DNA of 64,000 nucleotides from Aphis gossypii (Eukaryota > Arthropoda > Insecta > Hemiptera > Aphididae): contig NC_065533.1 of NCBI RefSeq assembly GCF_020184175.1, positions 42,694,351 to 42,758,350 of the forward strand. The letters run 5' to 3'. Numbering within the stretch: the first letter of the stretch is position 1; the number at the start of each line of letters is the position of its first letter. The notes beneath the pieces are model-generated. The model was not told where the DNA came from, ran no database searches, and saw only the letters and a list, made by a program, of their open reading frames with translations. This document shows, piece after piece, positions 39,027 through 50,626 of this stretch. The position numbers were made by a program, and so were the translations under genes.

Positions 39027-39640
39027 GAATTAACAATACATTAAAATTGATTTATCATTTCTTTTAAATACTTTTGCAACAAATGACACCAACAAGTGTA
39101 TTTTGTTTTTATATATAAGAAACCTCTAAAAAAATTATTCTGTCGCGTGGACAGTTTAGATTTTCTGGTTCCTGCCCAGTGTACAGTCATACCTTTTAAC
39201 TGATTGCCAAAAATTATTAAATGTCCAAAATTTCAATTAAAGTTTGTCTTGTCAAAAATGTTGTGAATTTTTGGAGGTAGATAGTGATCGTATACCTACT
39301 AACAAAGGCGAAAAAAAAATACAACTTTAAAATAGCATAGTAGCACTTAATCAATAAACATTAACTTAATTTATTATATTATAATATTATACACCCACTT
39401 TAATTTATTTATTGTATTATCAGAAGTAGAGTAATAAACTAATAAAAAAATTAATTATTCATAATAATATTTATAAGACTAAAAAAAAAAAAAAAAAAAA
39501 AAACGAAAAACAACTCATGATACGCAGTTTAGGGTTAAGTTGAAATGGATTTTTCTCGGATAAAAAATATCATATCGGTTTGGCTTGGAATAGGTACACG
39601 ACAAATAAATATATTAGTAAATTATTAATCGGTTAGTCTT
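39027..39640. other. Intergenic with a 23-base A run
   Basis: A homopolymer of 23 A lies at 39481-39503. Otherwise AT-rich with no coding sequence recognised. It ends abruptly at the GC-rich island. Confidence 0.5.
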
Positions 39641-39911
39641 CACGGCGCGGCGGCGGCTAAAAGCTGCGACGGCGGCTTAGAGCGGCGGAGACCAGGGCGC
39701 GCGGGGCGTAGCTGTCATAATGACAACGGTGGTGCGCGGCGGCGGCTAGTGATAGCGCGCGCGGCGAAGGTCGATTATATTTATTTGATTGTTTATTTTC
39801 GAGCGACGAAATTAATGACGGCGGCAGCGCAGCGATACCGGATCGAGAGTTATTCAGAATATTCTTGACCTGTGCGCTGCGCTGCTATCTGCGGCATCGT
39901 CGCGGTACGAA
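39640..39911 (+). other. Candidate untranslated first exon with strong splice donor
   Basis: A CpG-rich stretch ending in GCGGTACGAAAG before GTAAGTGTG, a near-perfect U1 site. No ATG-initiated frame of convincing character leads into the donor. I found no partner coding exon downstream on the plus strand up to 64 kb, so the assignment is tentative. Confidence 0.35.
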
Positions 39912-40730
39912 AGGTAAGTGTGCGGCGGGGTGGTGTCACGTCATGTAATTACTTCCCAAGCCGTTTCACGGTTATCCACGGTCGCGCGGAATTCCCTGTA
40001 CGTACCGGAATACTTTTTACGTAATCGGTTAACTTGGGAATTCTGGCTAACCGGAAAACACATTTCTGGCCAAATTATCTTAATACTTAATACAACGAGC
40101 AATATTTACCCGAGATATGTGTCGGCGCGAACAAACAATATTATAATGTCTTACCTTTACGAAGTCTCGGTGCTGTTTAGAGGAGATTCCTCTGCGGACA
40201 GCCAATTTTGACACGGTGACGACGGCGGTGCATTGCCGTTGGGGTGTCCGTGGTTCACCGGTGGTCTGGGTTCGTCGACGTGATGGCGCGTATCACACCC
40301 GCGGGAGATGACGAGAATATTATGTAAACACAATTTAGACACTTCTAAGTGTCGCGTACACTTCGTACACGATGAAAACTGTACAAGGTAGTACAATGAA
40401 AATTATATTGACACGAGAGAAAAAAAAACGACGAAGGCCGAGAACAACGGTCGTTGGACCGTGCGAATCGCGTCGACGACGAAAAACGAACGGGCCCGTT
40501 CCGGTCGACGCCTTGACGGTCAAGGCGACACCGACCGCCGGCGGCCGGTACTCGTCTCTTCCCGTCCCGCCTAGCCCTGGGGCTTTGGTCGGGAACTCGA
40601 TCGTGTCGCGTCGTAGTCGCCCGCGGTGGCGGTTGATAAAGTCGCAGACCGGTCGCTGCGGTGCCTGCTGTACTTTTTGTACTGGCAGCCGTTGCTTACC
40701 GTGTCGACTCCTACGGTGTTTATAAAACAC
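39640..40730. promoter_or_regulatory. GC/CpG-rich island, probable promoter with first exons on both strands
   Basis: This is the strongest GC-rich block in the window, with many CGGCGG-type words between 39640 and 39900. On the plus strand a consensus donor (GAAAG followed by GTAAGTG) sits at 39911/39912. On the minus strand another (GTAAAG followed by GTAAGAC) sits at 40157/40156. A plus-strand transcript leaving rightward and a minus-strand one leaving leftward would overlap between them. ORFs of 79-131 codons in several frames here are Arg/Pro/Thr-rich, as expected from CpG-rich untranslated DNA, and I do not call them. The genes these exons belong to may lie outside the window or behind long introns. 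Confidence 0.5.
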
Positions 40731-41936
40731 GATTTAATTATTTTTAAACAACTTTCTTTAAAATATTTATGTTAAAGTTAAAGTAAGCAATGTGAATTCA
40801 TTTTATATGTAGGTACTAAAAACTGCAGTTTAGAAATAAACATTTTAGTGCTCTCTTCTAAGTTTTTGCTATTTTTGTAATAATTTTGCTTAATTGGGTA
40901 GGTAATCATCAAATTGATTTTCCTGTTTTTTTTTCTTTATGAACATTCATCGAACATTTTGTTTTGAACCATTATGGATCAAGGCAAAACATAATATTTG
41001 TTTTTATGTATTTTATGGCATGTTATAGCATTTATTTTAGGATTTGTTTTTTAGCATATTATTTAGTAATTTTAAGCTGCTATAAATCTCGATCCCTTCT
41101 AATGACTATTAATGAAATCATTGAAAACGGACCGTTTAACATAAGCCTTAACAAAAAATGAAAAATAAAATACTCTTTACATTACATTTACCAGTATAAC
41201 ATTATTATTTTTGCCTATTCGATTTACAACATTTTTGCATTAATGCGACACAAACTACAACTGCTAATTGGTCATTAAAACTATTAAGGAAAAACGTTGA
41301 TACACAATTAGATATTAATATACATTTATTTTTTACATTTATATTATTATAATTAATACTAATATTAATTTAAAGACATTTATTTTTAAAAAAATAATAC
41401 AAAAATATTACTATTTAAAAATATAAACGGCTGGCTATATATTTTATAATATTATAAATGAACAGCATTATATCTAAAAATATAATATGCCGAGTGAAGA
41501 CTGAAGATATAATAATCAGCCGGTAAATATTAAAATATCACATCAAACTGTATTATACATAATAAGTACATCTAAATTAACTAATTTAAAAAGGAAATGA
41601 AAATAATTTTATATTCCATTAATTATATAATGACATTGTTAAATAAGTAAATACCTTACATACGCTAATAATACCAATAATACCTGTGTACCTATTAAAA
41701 TAGTTTGTATTATTGTTGTAGTGATTAAAATTTATAGTTACGAGTAGTGAGCACAATTATTATTAAGTTCAATAAATAATAATAAGAATTAAGTACGTAC
41801 CTATATAAAATATTGTAGAATAAGAATAGATAATAAACTAGGTACGTTAAAAACATAATTATATAAAAAAAAAAATCGCTTAATTTAACATAAACTTTTT
41901 ATAAACTTAATTAGCCGGTAACCTTAACATTTTAAA
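40731..41936. other. Intergenic, nothing recognised
   Basis: AT-rich DNA between the CpG island and the 3' end of the integrase-derived gene. It probably includes that gene's 3' UTR at the right edge. A 65-codon plus-strand frame at 40964 has no recognisable features. Confidence 0.5.
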
Positions 41937-44900
41937 TTAAATACATTCATCGTCTCCCTGCAATGGCAATTCTACTAGATTTGAACATTCCTGGACCGCT
42001 TCTTGTACCAACCGGTTCAACTCTTTCTAATATAAAATATATTGTATTAAATTAAAAAAATATATAAGTAAGTGGGGACCGTTTTTCTGTACAGTTTGAG
42101 TTAAATGGGTCCCTTGTAATGAAAGTGTTAAATCTTAAATTTTATTTCAAGGATATAATATGTTATTGTGACATACGTGTTGTATACGAAAAAAGATTCT
42201 GAGCGGAGACGATCTGTTAGCCCAACCTACACTAGTACACTACATCATTAAAATATTGTATTTCATGATATTTTTTGATATTCTATTAAAGTAATTTATT
42301 TTGCTATTTGGTTTTATTGCTACGGTAGGTTGATTTAGTTTTACCGAAAACATGGCATTTATTATTTTATTCTAGGTATTATTAAAATTTAATTATTTTA
42401 ATAATACGTATACATTTATAGGTATAGGTACCATATTATTGATACCTATTAACTTTGAAAATATTGTTTCTTTATTCTTCTATGATACAAAATATATAAA
42501 TCCACTACACACAATAAGTCCTCGCTTAACGTCGAAGTTAGGTTTTTATAAAACACGACGTTAACCGAAAATAAGTTCATCGAAACACTTTTTACATACC
42601 TATCTACACTTTATTTTAATGGGTTCCTGCCCATTAAATATAAATTATAGGTAATTAATTTTTAATAGTAACTTTTAATAGTTCGGACGGTAGTTGGTGT
42701 ACAGCAATGACAATCAATGGTTTTTTTTTTATTAGTAATCCAATATTCCAACGTTTTATAATTTCTATTTTTGTAGAAAGAGTTGTATTTTTTCCGATTA
42801 TTTAAACATTTTCGACCATAGAAGGCGAGCCTGGACGTTTTGTTGCGATATTAATTATAAATTAATAAGTATGTAACAGTAGGTAAAAGTAATATTATGT
42901 ACCAATGTACCATGTACGTACACTAATAAAATGAAAAACGATTACGGAGTACATATTATCCAAATCAAAAAAAATAAATAATACCTACCTATTGTAAATA
43001 TGTCGATCAAACATATACCTAACAATATTATCTGAAAAAGGTCGTTAGAATTAAAAACTTATTTGTAACAACTTATAAAAATATATACATATATAATACA
43101 TAAATACATATCATGAAAATTTGATGAATATAAATAACATTATAATATTAATATGTAATACAAACGACATTATATCGAAACCGTTGCAGTGTTAAACAAA
43201 ACACAAGGATTTAAATTTCTATGACGCAATACGAAACAACTCTAAATGAGGCGATATTAAACGAGGATTTACTGTACATACCACATACCTATTAGAATTC
43301 CTCACGAATAATTTATTTGAATTAACTATAAGAAAATAATTATTTTTAGTTTTAATATAAACAATTAACAAAAAACCTTATTTAATTCAGCTATAAAAAT
43401 TTAAAATTTTTTACTATAAAATAATTAGTAAATTGTTGTGGTATTAACGAATTTTGTCAAAATTTGAACTTTGAATAGTTCTAAAAAAGAAAATTATGAT
43501 ACGTACCTATTTTTGATATTTTTTGATTATTATAGTAACAGTTTTTATGAGGAATCTTGTATTATATTTTTAAGACAAAATTATATTTACTGACAAAAAA
43601 AAAAAAAAAAACTAAAATAAGTCAAAAATTGTAATTGTTTATAAATAGTTCAAAAACAGTTAAAACACTTTCCATCACTGTTATAGTAATATTAGAAATT
43701 TGTAATTAACTTAGATTGGGTACCTATCAAAATCGATATAAGTACTGGTATATATTTTATTTTACATTTGTTGGTTCCTTATGGTTATGACTTATGACTT
43801 ATCATAGATAATGAACCTTGTATAATTATTATTAAATATATAACAAAAATAAACAAAAAAAATTGCAAATTGCATACCTACACTTACATGAATGTGTGTC
43901 TTAATAACTTAAAAAGAGTTAAAATACTTTGAAAATGTTAATATAAATAATTTATGAATTTAAGTAAACTTGCTTATTTGTTTTTAAGTTAAACCAAAAA
44001 ATATAATTAATATTGTCAACTAGTTTTGCATAATAATCGATTACTTTTAATCTAAAGTAGGTGCCAACTAAATTTAATTTACTATTTGAGACAATCCACA
44101 ATGTTCAAAACATTTTTACTGCCCCAAATAGTGATATAATAGATAGAAAATTAGCACATGTTACTATAAAACCAATAGATTATCGCTCTGGTCAGAATCT
44201 AAAATATGCATAATAAAAAACCTTTATTTAAACATAAATTACTTTATTAGATTTTAATTAAGTACATACCTGGATAGTTATATTAGATTTATTAGATTCC
44301 TTGTTGCCTTGCACGTCTTCTAGGTTTGAATATTCCGAAGTAGCTTCTTGTACTAACTCGGGTAATTTTTCCTAAAATACATTAATTTAATGAAAGCTTA
44401 TAACAATACTTTTAAATAATTTGTATTTTAAAAGTTAATAATGTTACGCCCGGCCTCGTTGATATACAAATAAACACGGTAATGAATACGTTGTGATTTT
44501 CAGTGTATACTAAAATATTTATTAATGTAGTAAATTTCACAAAATATAATATTTAAGTTTATAATTATGAAGTTCGAGCGGTGTTACGACCTGACTCCAA
44601 AATACTGATATCAAGACCGTGAATGATGTTATGACCTGCCTCTGAATGTGTTGAATATCCCTAACCGACTGTCGAGCTCTCGTCTCAGTCTCCCTTTTAT
44701 ATGACTGTCATAAGGATAAGGAGTGGGTGACATCTGTTATACGAGGGGATCTTGAAAATGTGTTTGTGTATTCTGGTCGATTCTTATCGAAGAGACATTG
44801 AGATCCGCCATTTTACAAAAGAGACGTGTGATTCTACTTTAAAGTCTAAATTATTTTATTAGGTATAAGATATTTTACGCTGTTTGTCCTGTCCTCGTAT

Positions 44901-46830
44901 GTTTGTGTTAATAATTTTATATAAAACGTGTCACCACACCGATACGGCAACGTGTCACGTATTAACGTGACATTATACTTTTCCCAAGCATGTCGAAGTT
45001 CTACTCTAAGTTTTTTCTTGGTCGTTTAAAACCAGTTATAGAATAAACACGTCTCATATCAGACCATCAGTTTGAATTCCGAAACAAACATTTAACCATA
45101 AACCAAGTTTATCGTGTCACAAGCTTAATATACACAAAGAAGAAAGTATTGCAAATAACATCTAATAAATATGCTTAAAAAAAAGAATTACCTTTTAAAT
45201 AGTTAGTATTTTAAATGTTAAAAATATGTATGATATTAACTCTAAATATAAACTACTTTGTTGGATTTTAACTAGGTACATACTTTGTCAGTTGTATTAT
45301 TTCCAATAGATTCCTCATTACTCTGCATGCCATCTACATTTGAACAACCTTGAACTGCATTTGATACCAACATGTCATCCTAAAATAAACGCATTCAATA
45401 TACGAATTTAGAATTACCTATGTATTTTAGAACTTTTACATTCCATCCAAATAATACTGTAAATACTAAATACTATTTAATGTTTGTAGGTAAACAAATA
45501 CACAATAGAAAACTTAATCAATCATATCGAATACTATATTAATAGTTAATTCTGACTTATTTATTTAATGTTCTAGTGTTCTATCATTGTGAATGCTTAT
45601 CTAAATTAGATAGTTTGTATTTTTAGTTTTAAATATATGAATATAAAAGTATTATTTAAATATAATAGGTATACTCGTAGTGGCGTGTATAGAAATTAAT
45701 TTCGGAGGGGGTTAAAAAAAATGTATGATAATATTATATATAATATTATAACAATCCCATACCAACCATACATTTCAGGAGGGGTTTGAACCCCTAAATC
45801 CCCCTCCCCTATATATGCCACTGTATACTCATATATTAGTGGGATTTTAACAAGGTAAGTACATACTACATTGAATGTATATGTATTGGATATACTACAT
45901 TCATTATGCTTCTGCGGAATTTTTGTGCTTGAACATTTTTTTGCTGCTTTTTGGTGTAATTGTGGATACTCATTGTTATGAATTTCTCTAAAACCAGAAA
46001 TTGGATTTTGGTGTTTTATCTTATTCAGTATTTCATTAATAATTTCATACTTGTCATTATCTTCTGCAAGATCTGTAAATAGATTTAACAAATAAATAGC
46101 GGATTGTCATTAAATACTAGGTACTAATTGTATTATTTGAATAATTACTATAAGTACCTATTATCTTATTACTTGAAAACATAGATAACTCAGTTTCGGT
46201 TTTTAAATTGAATTTAGTTTTCTTTTGGAAGTTTCGTACAACCGTTTGTATGCGGTTACTCAAACCATTATTCATATTTATTCTTTTTACTTGAATATTG
46301 GTTCCAAAGACCGACTTTGTTGTACTTTTTAATTCAGTTACACATTGTTTAGAATTTGAGGAGTAACTGTTGTTAAAATTAGTAGGTAAATGGACAACTT
46401 CGTGATAAATATTGTGATTCATTTGAAATTGTATTATATCTAATCCCTCAATCCATTTATCTGTGTCATTAAGCATTAACCAAGTGTCGATCATATCGCC
46501 AACGATTTTGGTAATAAATATGGCGTGATTTTTATGATTGTAGATTTGTGTATTTCCATAGAATACTCTAGTTTTTATACTCAGAAAAAATAAATGACAA
46601 GCCATTTGAAAGGAGAATAATTTATCTCTTTCACATATTAATAAGAAAGGAACTCCTACAATTTTAAATATATCGACCAATACATTTACCACATCACTTG
46701 CACATAAGCTTTTTAGAGGTTTTAGTAAATAACGCTTTCTCTTAAGGTTTTGATAAATTAATACGAATTTTGAAATTTTATCGGTGCGATTTTGGTTGTC
46801 GATGAAATCGATACGACACACAGATTGCAT
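41937..46830 (-). CDS. Integrase-core-derived protein (Ginger/KRBA2-like), 5 exons, 388 aa
   Basis: Minus-strand exons: 46158-46830, 45867-46072, 45284-45379, 44270-44371, 41937-42026; all GT-AG and in frame (1167 nt). Residues 1-145 match the retroviral-type integrase core (rve, PF00665) of Ginger transposons and KRAB-A-domain-containing-2-like proteins: RIDFIDNQ (D8/D11), LLKPLKS, VDIFKIVGVPFLL, and DKWIEGLDIIQFQMNHN. The second catalytic Asp is replaced (ICERDKLF), and the region expected to carry the catalytic Glu reads HAIFIT, so transposase activity is not expected. No HHCC zinc finger precedes it; an in-frame TGA lies 19-21 bases upstream of the ATG. Residues 294-388 come from three related exons. 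Function unknown. This could be a domesticated gene or a decaying one still with open frames. Confidence 0.65.
42179..42215. repeat. Dispersed repeat related to 57271-57306
   Basis: The words GTATACGAAAAAAGATTCTG and GAGCGGAGACGATCTG are similar in order and spacing to GTTATACAGAAAACGATTCT and GAATGAAAACAGTCT at 57271. This looks like the same dispersed element. Boundaries are unknown. Confidence 0.4.
42512..43274. mobile_element. TIR element (CARTAARTCCTCG ends) in the last intron of the integrase-derived gene
   Basis: The left end is CAATAAGTCCTCGCTTAACG; the right end read from the minus strand is CAGTAAATCCTCGTTTAATA. Both then continue with a TCG-containing word. The interior of about 760 bp has no coding frame. 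The flanks TACACA and TACATA could be an imperfect target duplication. This is likely a non-autonomous DNA transposon; the superfamily is not decided. Confidence 0.5.
44442..44972. mobile_element. Possible solo LTR or TIR element in intron 3 of the integrase-derived gene
   Basis: A 531-bp block of different texture (more GC) with ends TGTTACG and CGTGACA, which are 6-of-7 inverted repeats with TG..CA termini as in LTRs. It explains why the intron between duplicated exons 4 and 3 is 912 bp. No convincing target duplication flanks it, and no primer-binding or coding sequence is present, so the LTR call is tentative. Confidence 0.35.
45678..45823. mobile_element. hAT MITE in intron 2 of the integrase-derived gene
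   Basis: A 146-bp element with inverted ends: left TAGTGGCGTGTATAG, right the reverse complement of CAGTGGCATATATAG. It is flanked by TATACTCG and TATACTCA (7 of 8 identical), fitting a hAT 8-bp duplication. Its GAGGGGG/CCCCCTCC arms can also pair. Noncoding; an ORF that extends the upstream exon into it is spurious. Confidence 0.8.
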
Positions 46831-48425
46831 TTTAATGGTTCTGACGAGTCACTAGTAGGTATGTATGCGGCTGTAACGGTTCTGTTCTCAGACTGCTCTG
46901 TTGGCGTTCTCTAAAACGTTTCTATAAAAGTATAAAATTTAAAAATATTAATAAATATAAATTAAATGTATTATAACAAAAAAAAAAAAATGCATGTTAT
47001 GCTGTAAATTATTATTATAGTATATAATACATAAGGTATATTCTTTAATATAATTAATGTAGACACGTAGGTACTTTGACATCGTAAGACTTCAGACATA
47101 ATAAAAATAATACAATGCTAAATCCGCTAAACCTAATAATGTTATTAAAATCTATCATAAACATAAAAGGGTGTATAGATTGACAATATTCGCTTACATT
47201 TTCCTAATCCAAACTATTGGTGTTGTTACGTATTTAAGAATGTAAAATTAAAACTACCTAACTACAATAATTAGTAGCAGTGAAGAAGGAACATCGAATA
47301 CCTATGTAATATAGGTACCTAGGTATATCCGAACATTCCACTGTGCATTGAAGGTTTTAAGACATCGCAGTAACAAAGATTATATGTATATTATGTTATA
47401 CGATAAACGAAATTTTGTAATTAGGTACCTATATTACACAATACAATATGTTCTATGATAAAACAAAAATTTAAGATTCGTCCCAGAGATTTTATGTAGT
47501 ATTAGTATGTAGTACAAGTAGGTAGTACAACAGGTCTATATAAATAATAACATGTAACATGGTTGCTTATTATAATGATTGTGTTCAAATTACAACATTC
47601 AATAGTTCCGTTTCTAAAGTAGGTAGGTACCTACCTACCTACCGGGAAAAAAATTATCGAATATCGATGTTAAAGTTTTTCACAAAATATTATTTTAAAC
47701 TCTTGCATTTTATACATAATAAAATTTAATTATTATTATTGTGTACACACTCGAATTTACCCATAAGTTGGGTATTAAGTATATTATTATCTCCATTCCC
47801 CTCGTTACCGCCCACTAAGCATTACGTTAACTGACCGTGTGGCTATACTGACGACTGACGAGTCTCGATTACTACGAGTTACGATCTTGTTAATCCAGCG
47901 CCACGGTCGTAGCGCGAGCTAAGTAAAAAAAATAAAAGCGATGGCACGACAGTGTATATTATCTCGAAGCAGGAGTTTCCCATTAAAACCATGTAAATTT
48001 CGGTGTTTTTTGTCAGATGAGATAATTAATTATCTACTGAATCAATTTATACCTAGTAAATTGCAAAACATGAGGGAAATTATGCAGATGATCCTTTTGT
48101 AAAAATCATAAAAATCGTACAGTTAGAAATTAAGTTATTAAAGGAAACGTGAAACATTTTTAATGAAAAATTATATTGAAATCTGGAATCACGGCGGCCG
48201 CTTCTCGCGTTGTCGTGCCGACCGGCCAAATATAAAAAAAATAAAAATAAATAAAATAAAGAAAGATGAAAAAGACGTGTATATAATAATTCTAGAAAAA
48301 AAAACTAAAACAATTATAGTCATTATAGATATTATAATATTATTTAGATAAAATTAAAGATAAAAATATAGATACATTATCATTATTATTATTTGCATTT
48401 GCAATGATGATAAAAATTAGTGATA
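46831..48425. other. Upstream region of the integrase-derived gene
   Basis: No coding exon recognised. A short CpG-containing patch lies at 47.8-47.93 kb and another at 48.18-48.23 kb; either could be a promoter. The palindromic run GTAGGTAGGTACCTACCTAC lies at about 47620-47641, an instance of the GGTACC words common in aphid DNA. Confidence 0.4.
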
Positions 48426-48869
48426 TCACAAAAAAAACCCTTCGTAAACTTCGTGTAAAAATGGCTAAGTAAAAAAAATATTAGATCTTTAAGCACTATA
48501 AAGATGTGATATCATGAATTAATGCTAAGTATATTGAATTTAAGTAAACGTATTTTGTTTCAATAATTTATTTACTTGGCGAGGAATTATTTCTTAAAAG
48601 AAACAAAGTGTGATGAATAATATAATAAAATGGCGAAGAACTATTACAATATAACTTATTATTATTTAAAACATATTATTATTAATATTTATATAGTATT
48701 CTAAATAATTCCTCGCAAAGTAAATAAATTATTGAAACAAAATACGTTTACTTAAATTCAATATACTTAGCATTAATTCATGATATCACATCTTTATAGT
48801 GCTTAAAGATCTAATATTTTTTTTACTTAGCCATTTTTACACGAAGTTTACGAAGGGTTTTTTTTGTGA
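48426..48869. repeat. Near-perfect 167-bp inverted repeat (long hairpin)
   Basis: Arms 48426-48592 and 48703-48869 are reverse complements over 167 positions with a single mismatch (TTGGCG against TTTGCG), separated by a 110-bp AT-rich spacer. The identity stops abruptly at both outer ends. RNA read through it in either direction would fold into a long, almost uninterrupted duplex. No coding frame was found and no clear target duplication flanks it. It could be a recent foldback element, a recent inverted duplication, or a hairpin-RNA locus. Confidence 0.97.
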
Positions 48870-50278
48870 AATTATGTTTTTTTAATAATATTTTCATAAT
48901 TAGGTATACGACAAAATTATAAAACAAGTTATAGTCATCACTGGACACTGACTTATGGGTTAAAATATTATAATATCAACTCAGTAAACTGCAACAGTGC
49001 GATTCGTCTGTATATGGAAATTAATATCCAATTATCTAATAATTGGGTATCAGAATTTTTAGAATTTGTTAACATGTCTATAAATAATATTGAACAACAC
49101 AATATTCAAACCAAGGTGAATACTTTTTATGAGTAACGACTGTAATAGTTTTTATTGATTAACACTTATTATTATTAGCTGTTTCTATCTAATCACTAAT
49201 ACGACCGTTTATAAAAGTATACGTTACTTTCAAACTTATTTTAATCCTTTATTGATAGTAATTGAATGTAATTCAATAGGTATATATTTTTATTTTGCTA
49301 CAGGTAACATTATGATATGTTGTATGGTTCTTGGAATAGAAAGAATATAGCACAATTCTAACTAATTGGATGCATAGGTAGTAAACAGAATAATCCTCAA
49401 AATGGTGCTCTTTTTTGTAAATGACCCCCCTAGCTCTTTTAAAGACACAAGTGACAATTTAAGAAAAGATATATGTCATGGAGAATGCATAGAATCAAAT
49501 GTGTAGGTGCTAATAAAACCAATGGTAAGTACTTATACTTTTTCCTTACTTTTACTATTTATGCTAAATTATTTTACCTATTGCAAAGTAACCTCCCCAA
49601 TATTTGCATTAGAAAATATTTATCATTATAAAAGTAACTTGTATTAAAGTTAAACACAATTGGAGAAAATTAAATGGAATAAATAAATAAATTAATATTT
49701 TTAGATAAGTAATTTCATTAAAGCATATTATCATAAAAAAGTGCAGTACAATTGATAGATATAGGTTTTAACAAGCAAGTTTTAATCTTATAGGTATCTA
49801 CTTAAAATATTTTATATAGGTAATGGTTATAATTATTTTAAAATTGTTTAATAGGATTAACATATTGCATACATAAATGTATACCTACATTAAAAGAATC
49901 TTTTTTACCAAATTCAGTAAGTAATTTATTTATTTAATAATTAACAGTGGTCCCAAAATTGTACCTTGCAGAACACCACCATATAAAATATTTAAGTTGC
50001 TTAGTATATTATTAATAAGAACCTACATTATGTTTCACATAAGCGTGTAAATTGTTTATTGCTGATTCTAAAAACTGAAGGATTGTGTGGCCAACTGATG
50101 TAAGAACATTAATAAAAACTCCCTAAGTACATGATATACAAAACTTTGTTAATGCTTCATTTTGGAGTAGAAGCATGTTATTGCCAATTTTCTAGAATCA
50201 TAATTATCAAATAAATAATATATGTGATCATATTTTAAAATTTTTAAATAAATAATATTTATTTTAATATTATTTAAA
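48870..50278. other. Intergenic, no gene recognised
   Basis: AT-rich, with short frames only. The stretch 49380-49530 holds about 40 open codons with no recognisable motif. It may contain the decayed upstream part of the transposase relic that follows. Confidence 0.4.
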
Positions 50279-50626
50279 ATGAATCATGATGAAGATTACC
50301 ATAAATGTGACACTCCTTTACAGTTATTATCTATACCAATAAACATAACAAAGACTATATGTTTAGATTATATGCATTGCGTATGCTTGCGTGCTTAGGT
50401 GAATGTTCAATTAATTGAAGAAGATAGATTAAGCATTAATAATGAACTATTCATCTTGAGATTGTACACTCCTTCAGAATTTTGCCGGTTATCCAGATTT
50501 CTTAACGATATTCATTATTGGAATGTTACTGAATGGAGGAATTTCCAACCTTATTTTTCTATATTTACATTTAAAAGGAAAAAAGACAATTATACTCACT
50601 CTTTGTATTATTGGTTTTTGCAATGA
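50279..50626 (+). pseudogene. Transposase-like relic (IDYMHC / YTPSEF family)
   Basis: One frame reads CDTPLQLLSIPINITKTICL and then DYMHCVCL, a stop (TAG 50396-50398), and continues in the same frame with LIEEDRLSINNELFILRLYTPSEF and NDIHYWNVTEWRNF. The order DYMHC, then a YTPSEF-type motif, then a W-x2-TE(F/W)R-x-F block is that of a transposase family abundant in aphid genomes, from my recollection of that family. The segment normally lying between the two blocks is missing, and the stop interrupts the frame, so it is not functional. Confidence 0.5.

Larger units (their letters stand above)
41937..45379 (-). repeat. Three tandemly duplicated exons in the integrase-derived gene
   Basis: Exons 3 (45284-45379, 32 codons), 4 (44270-44371, 34 codons) and 5 (41937-42026, 29 codons plus stop) encode versions of one motif: LVQEATSEYSNLEDVQ in exon 4, LVQEAVQECSNLVELPLQ in exon 5, LVSNAVQGCSNVDGMQ in exon 3. 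Flanking intron sequence is also shared: upstream of exons 3 and 4 the acceptor reads TTTTAG|GA, and downstream both donors are GTATGTAC within a related 35-bp stretch (ATT-GGATTTTAA-TA-GTACATAC on the plus strand). Exon 2 ends with the same donor context, so its 3' end may belong to the family. Confidence 0.75.

Noticed and set aside
39481..39503. 23-base A run as a retrocopy tail for the HP1-like fragment
   Set aside because: The fragment is on the minus strand, so its tail would be a T run to its left on the plus strand; the A run is on the wrong side.
40335..40730. 131-codon minus and 117-codon plus overlapping ORFs in the GC-rich island
   Set aside because: They overlap in antisense, are Arg/Pro/Thr-rich as CpG-rich noncoding DNA tends to be, and show no domain or splice support.
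45696..45866. C-terminal extension of the exon at 45867-46072 as an unspliced ORF
   Set aside because: It runs through a strong GTATGTAC donor into a hAT MITE; the in-phase splice to 45379 is preferred.
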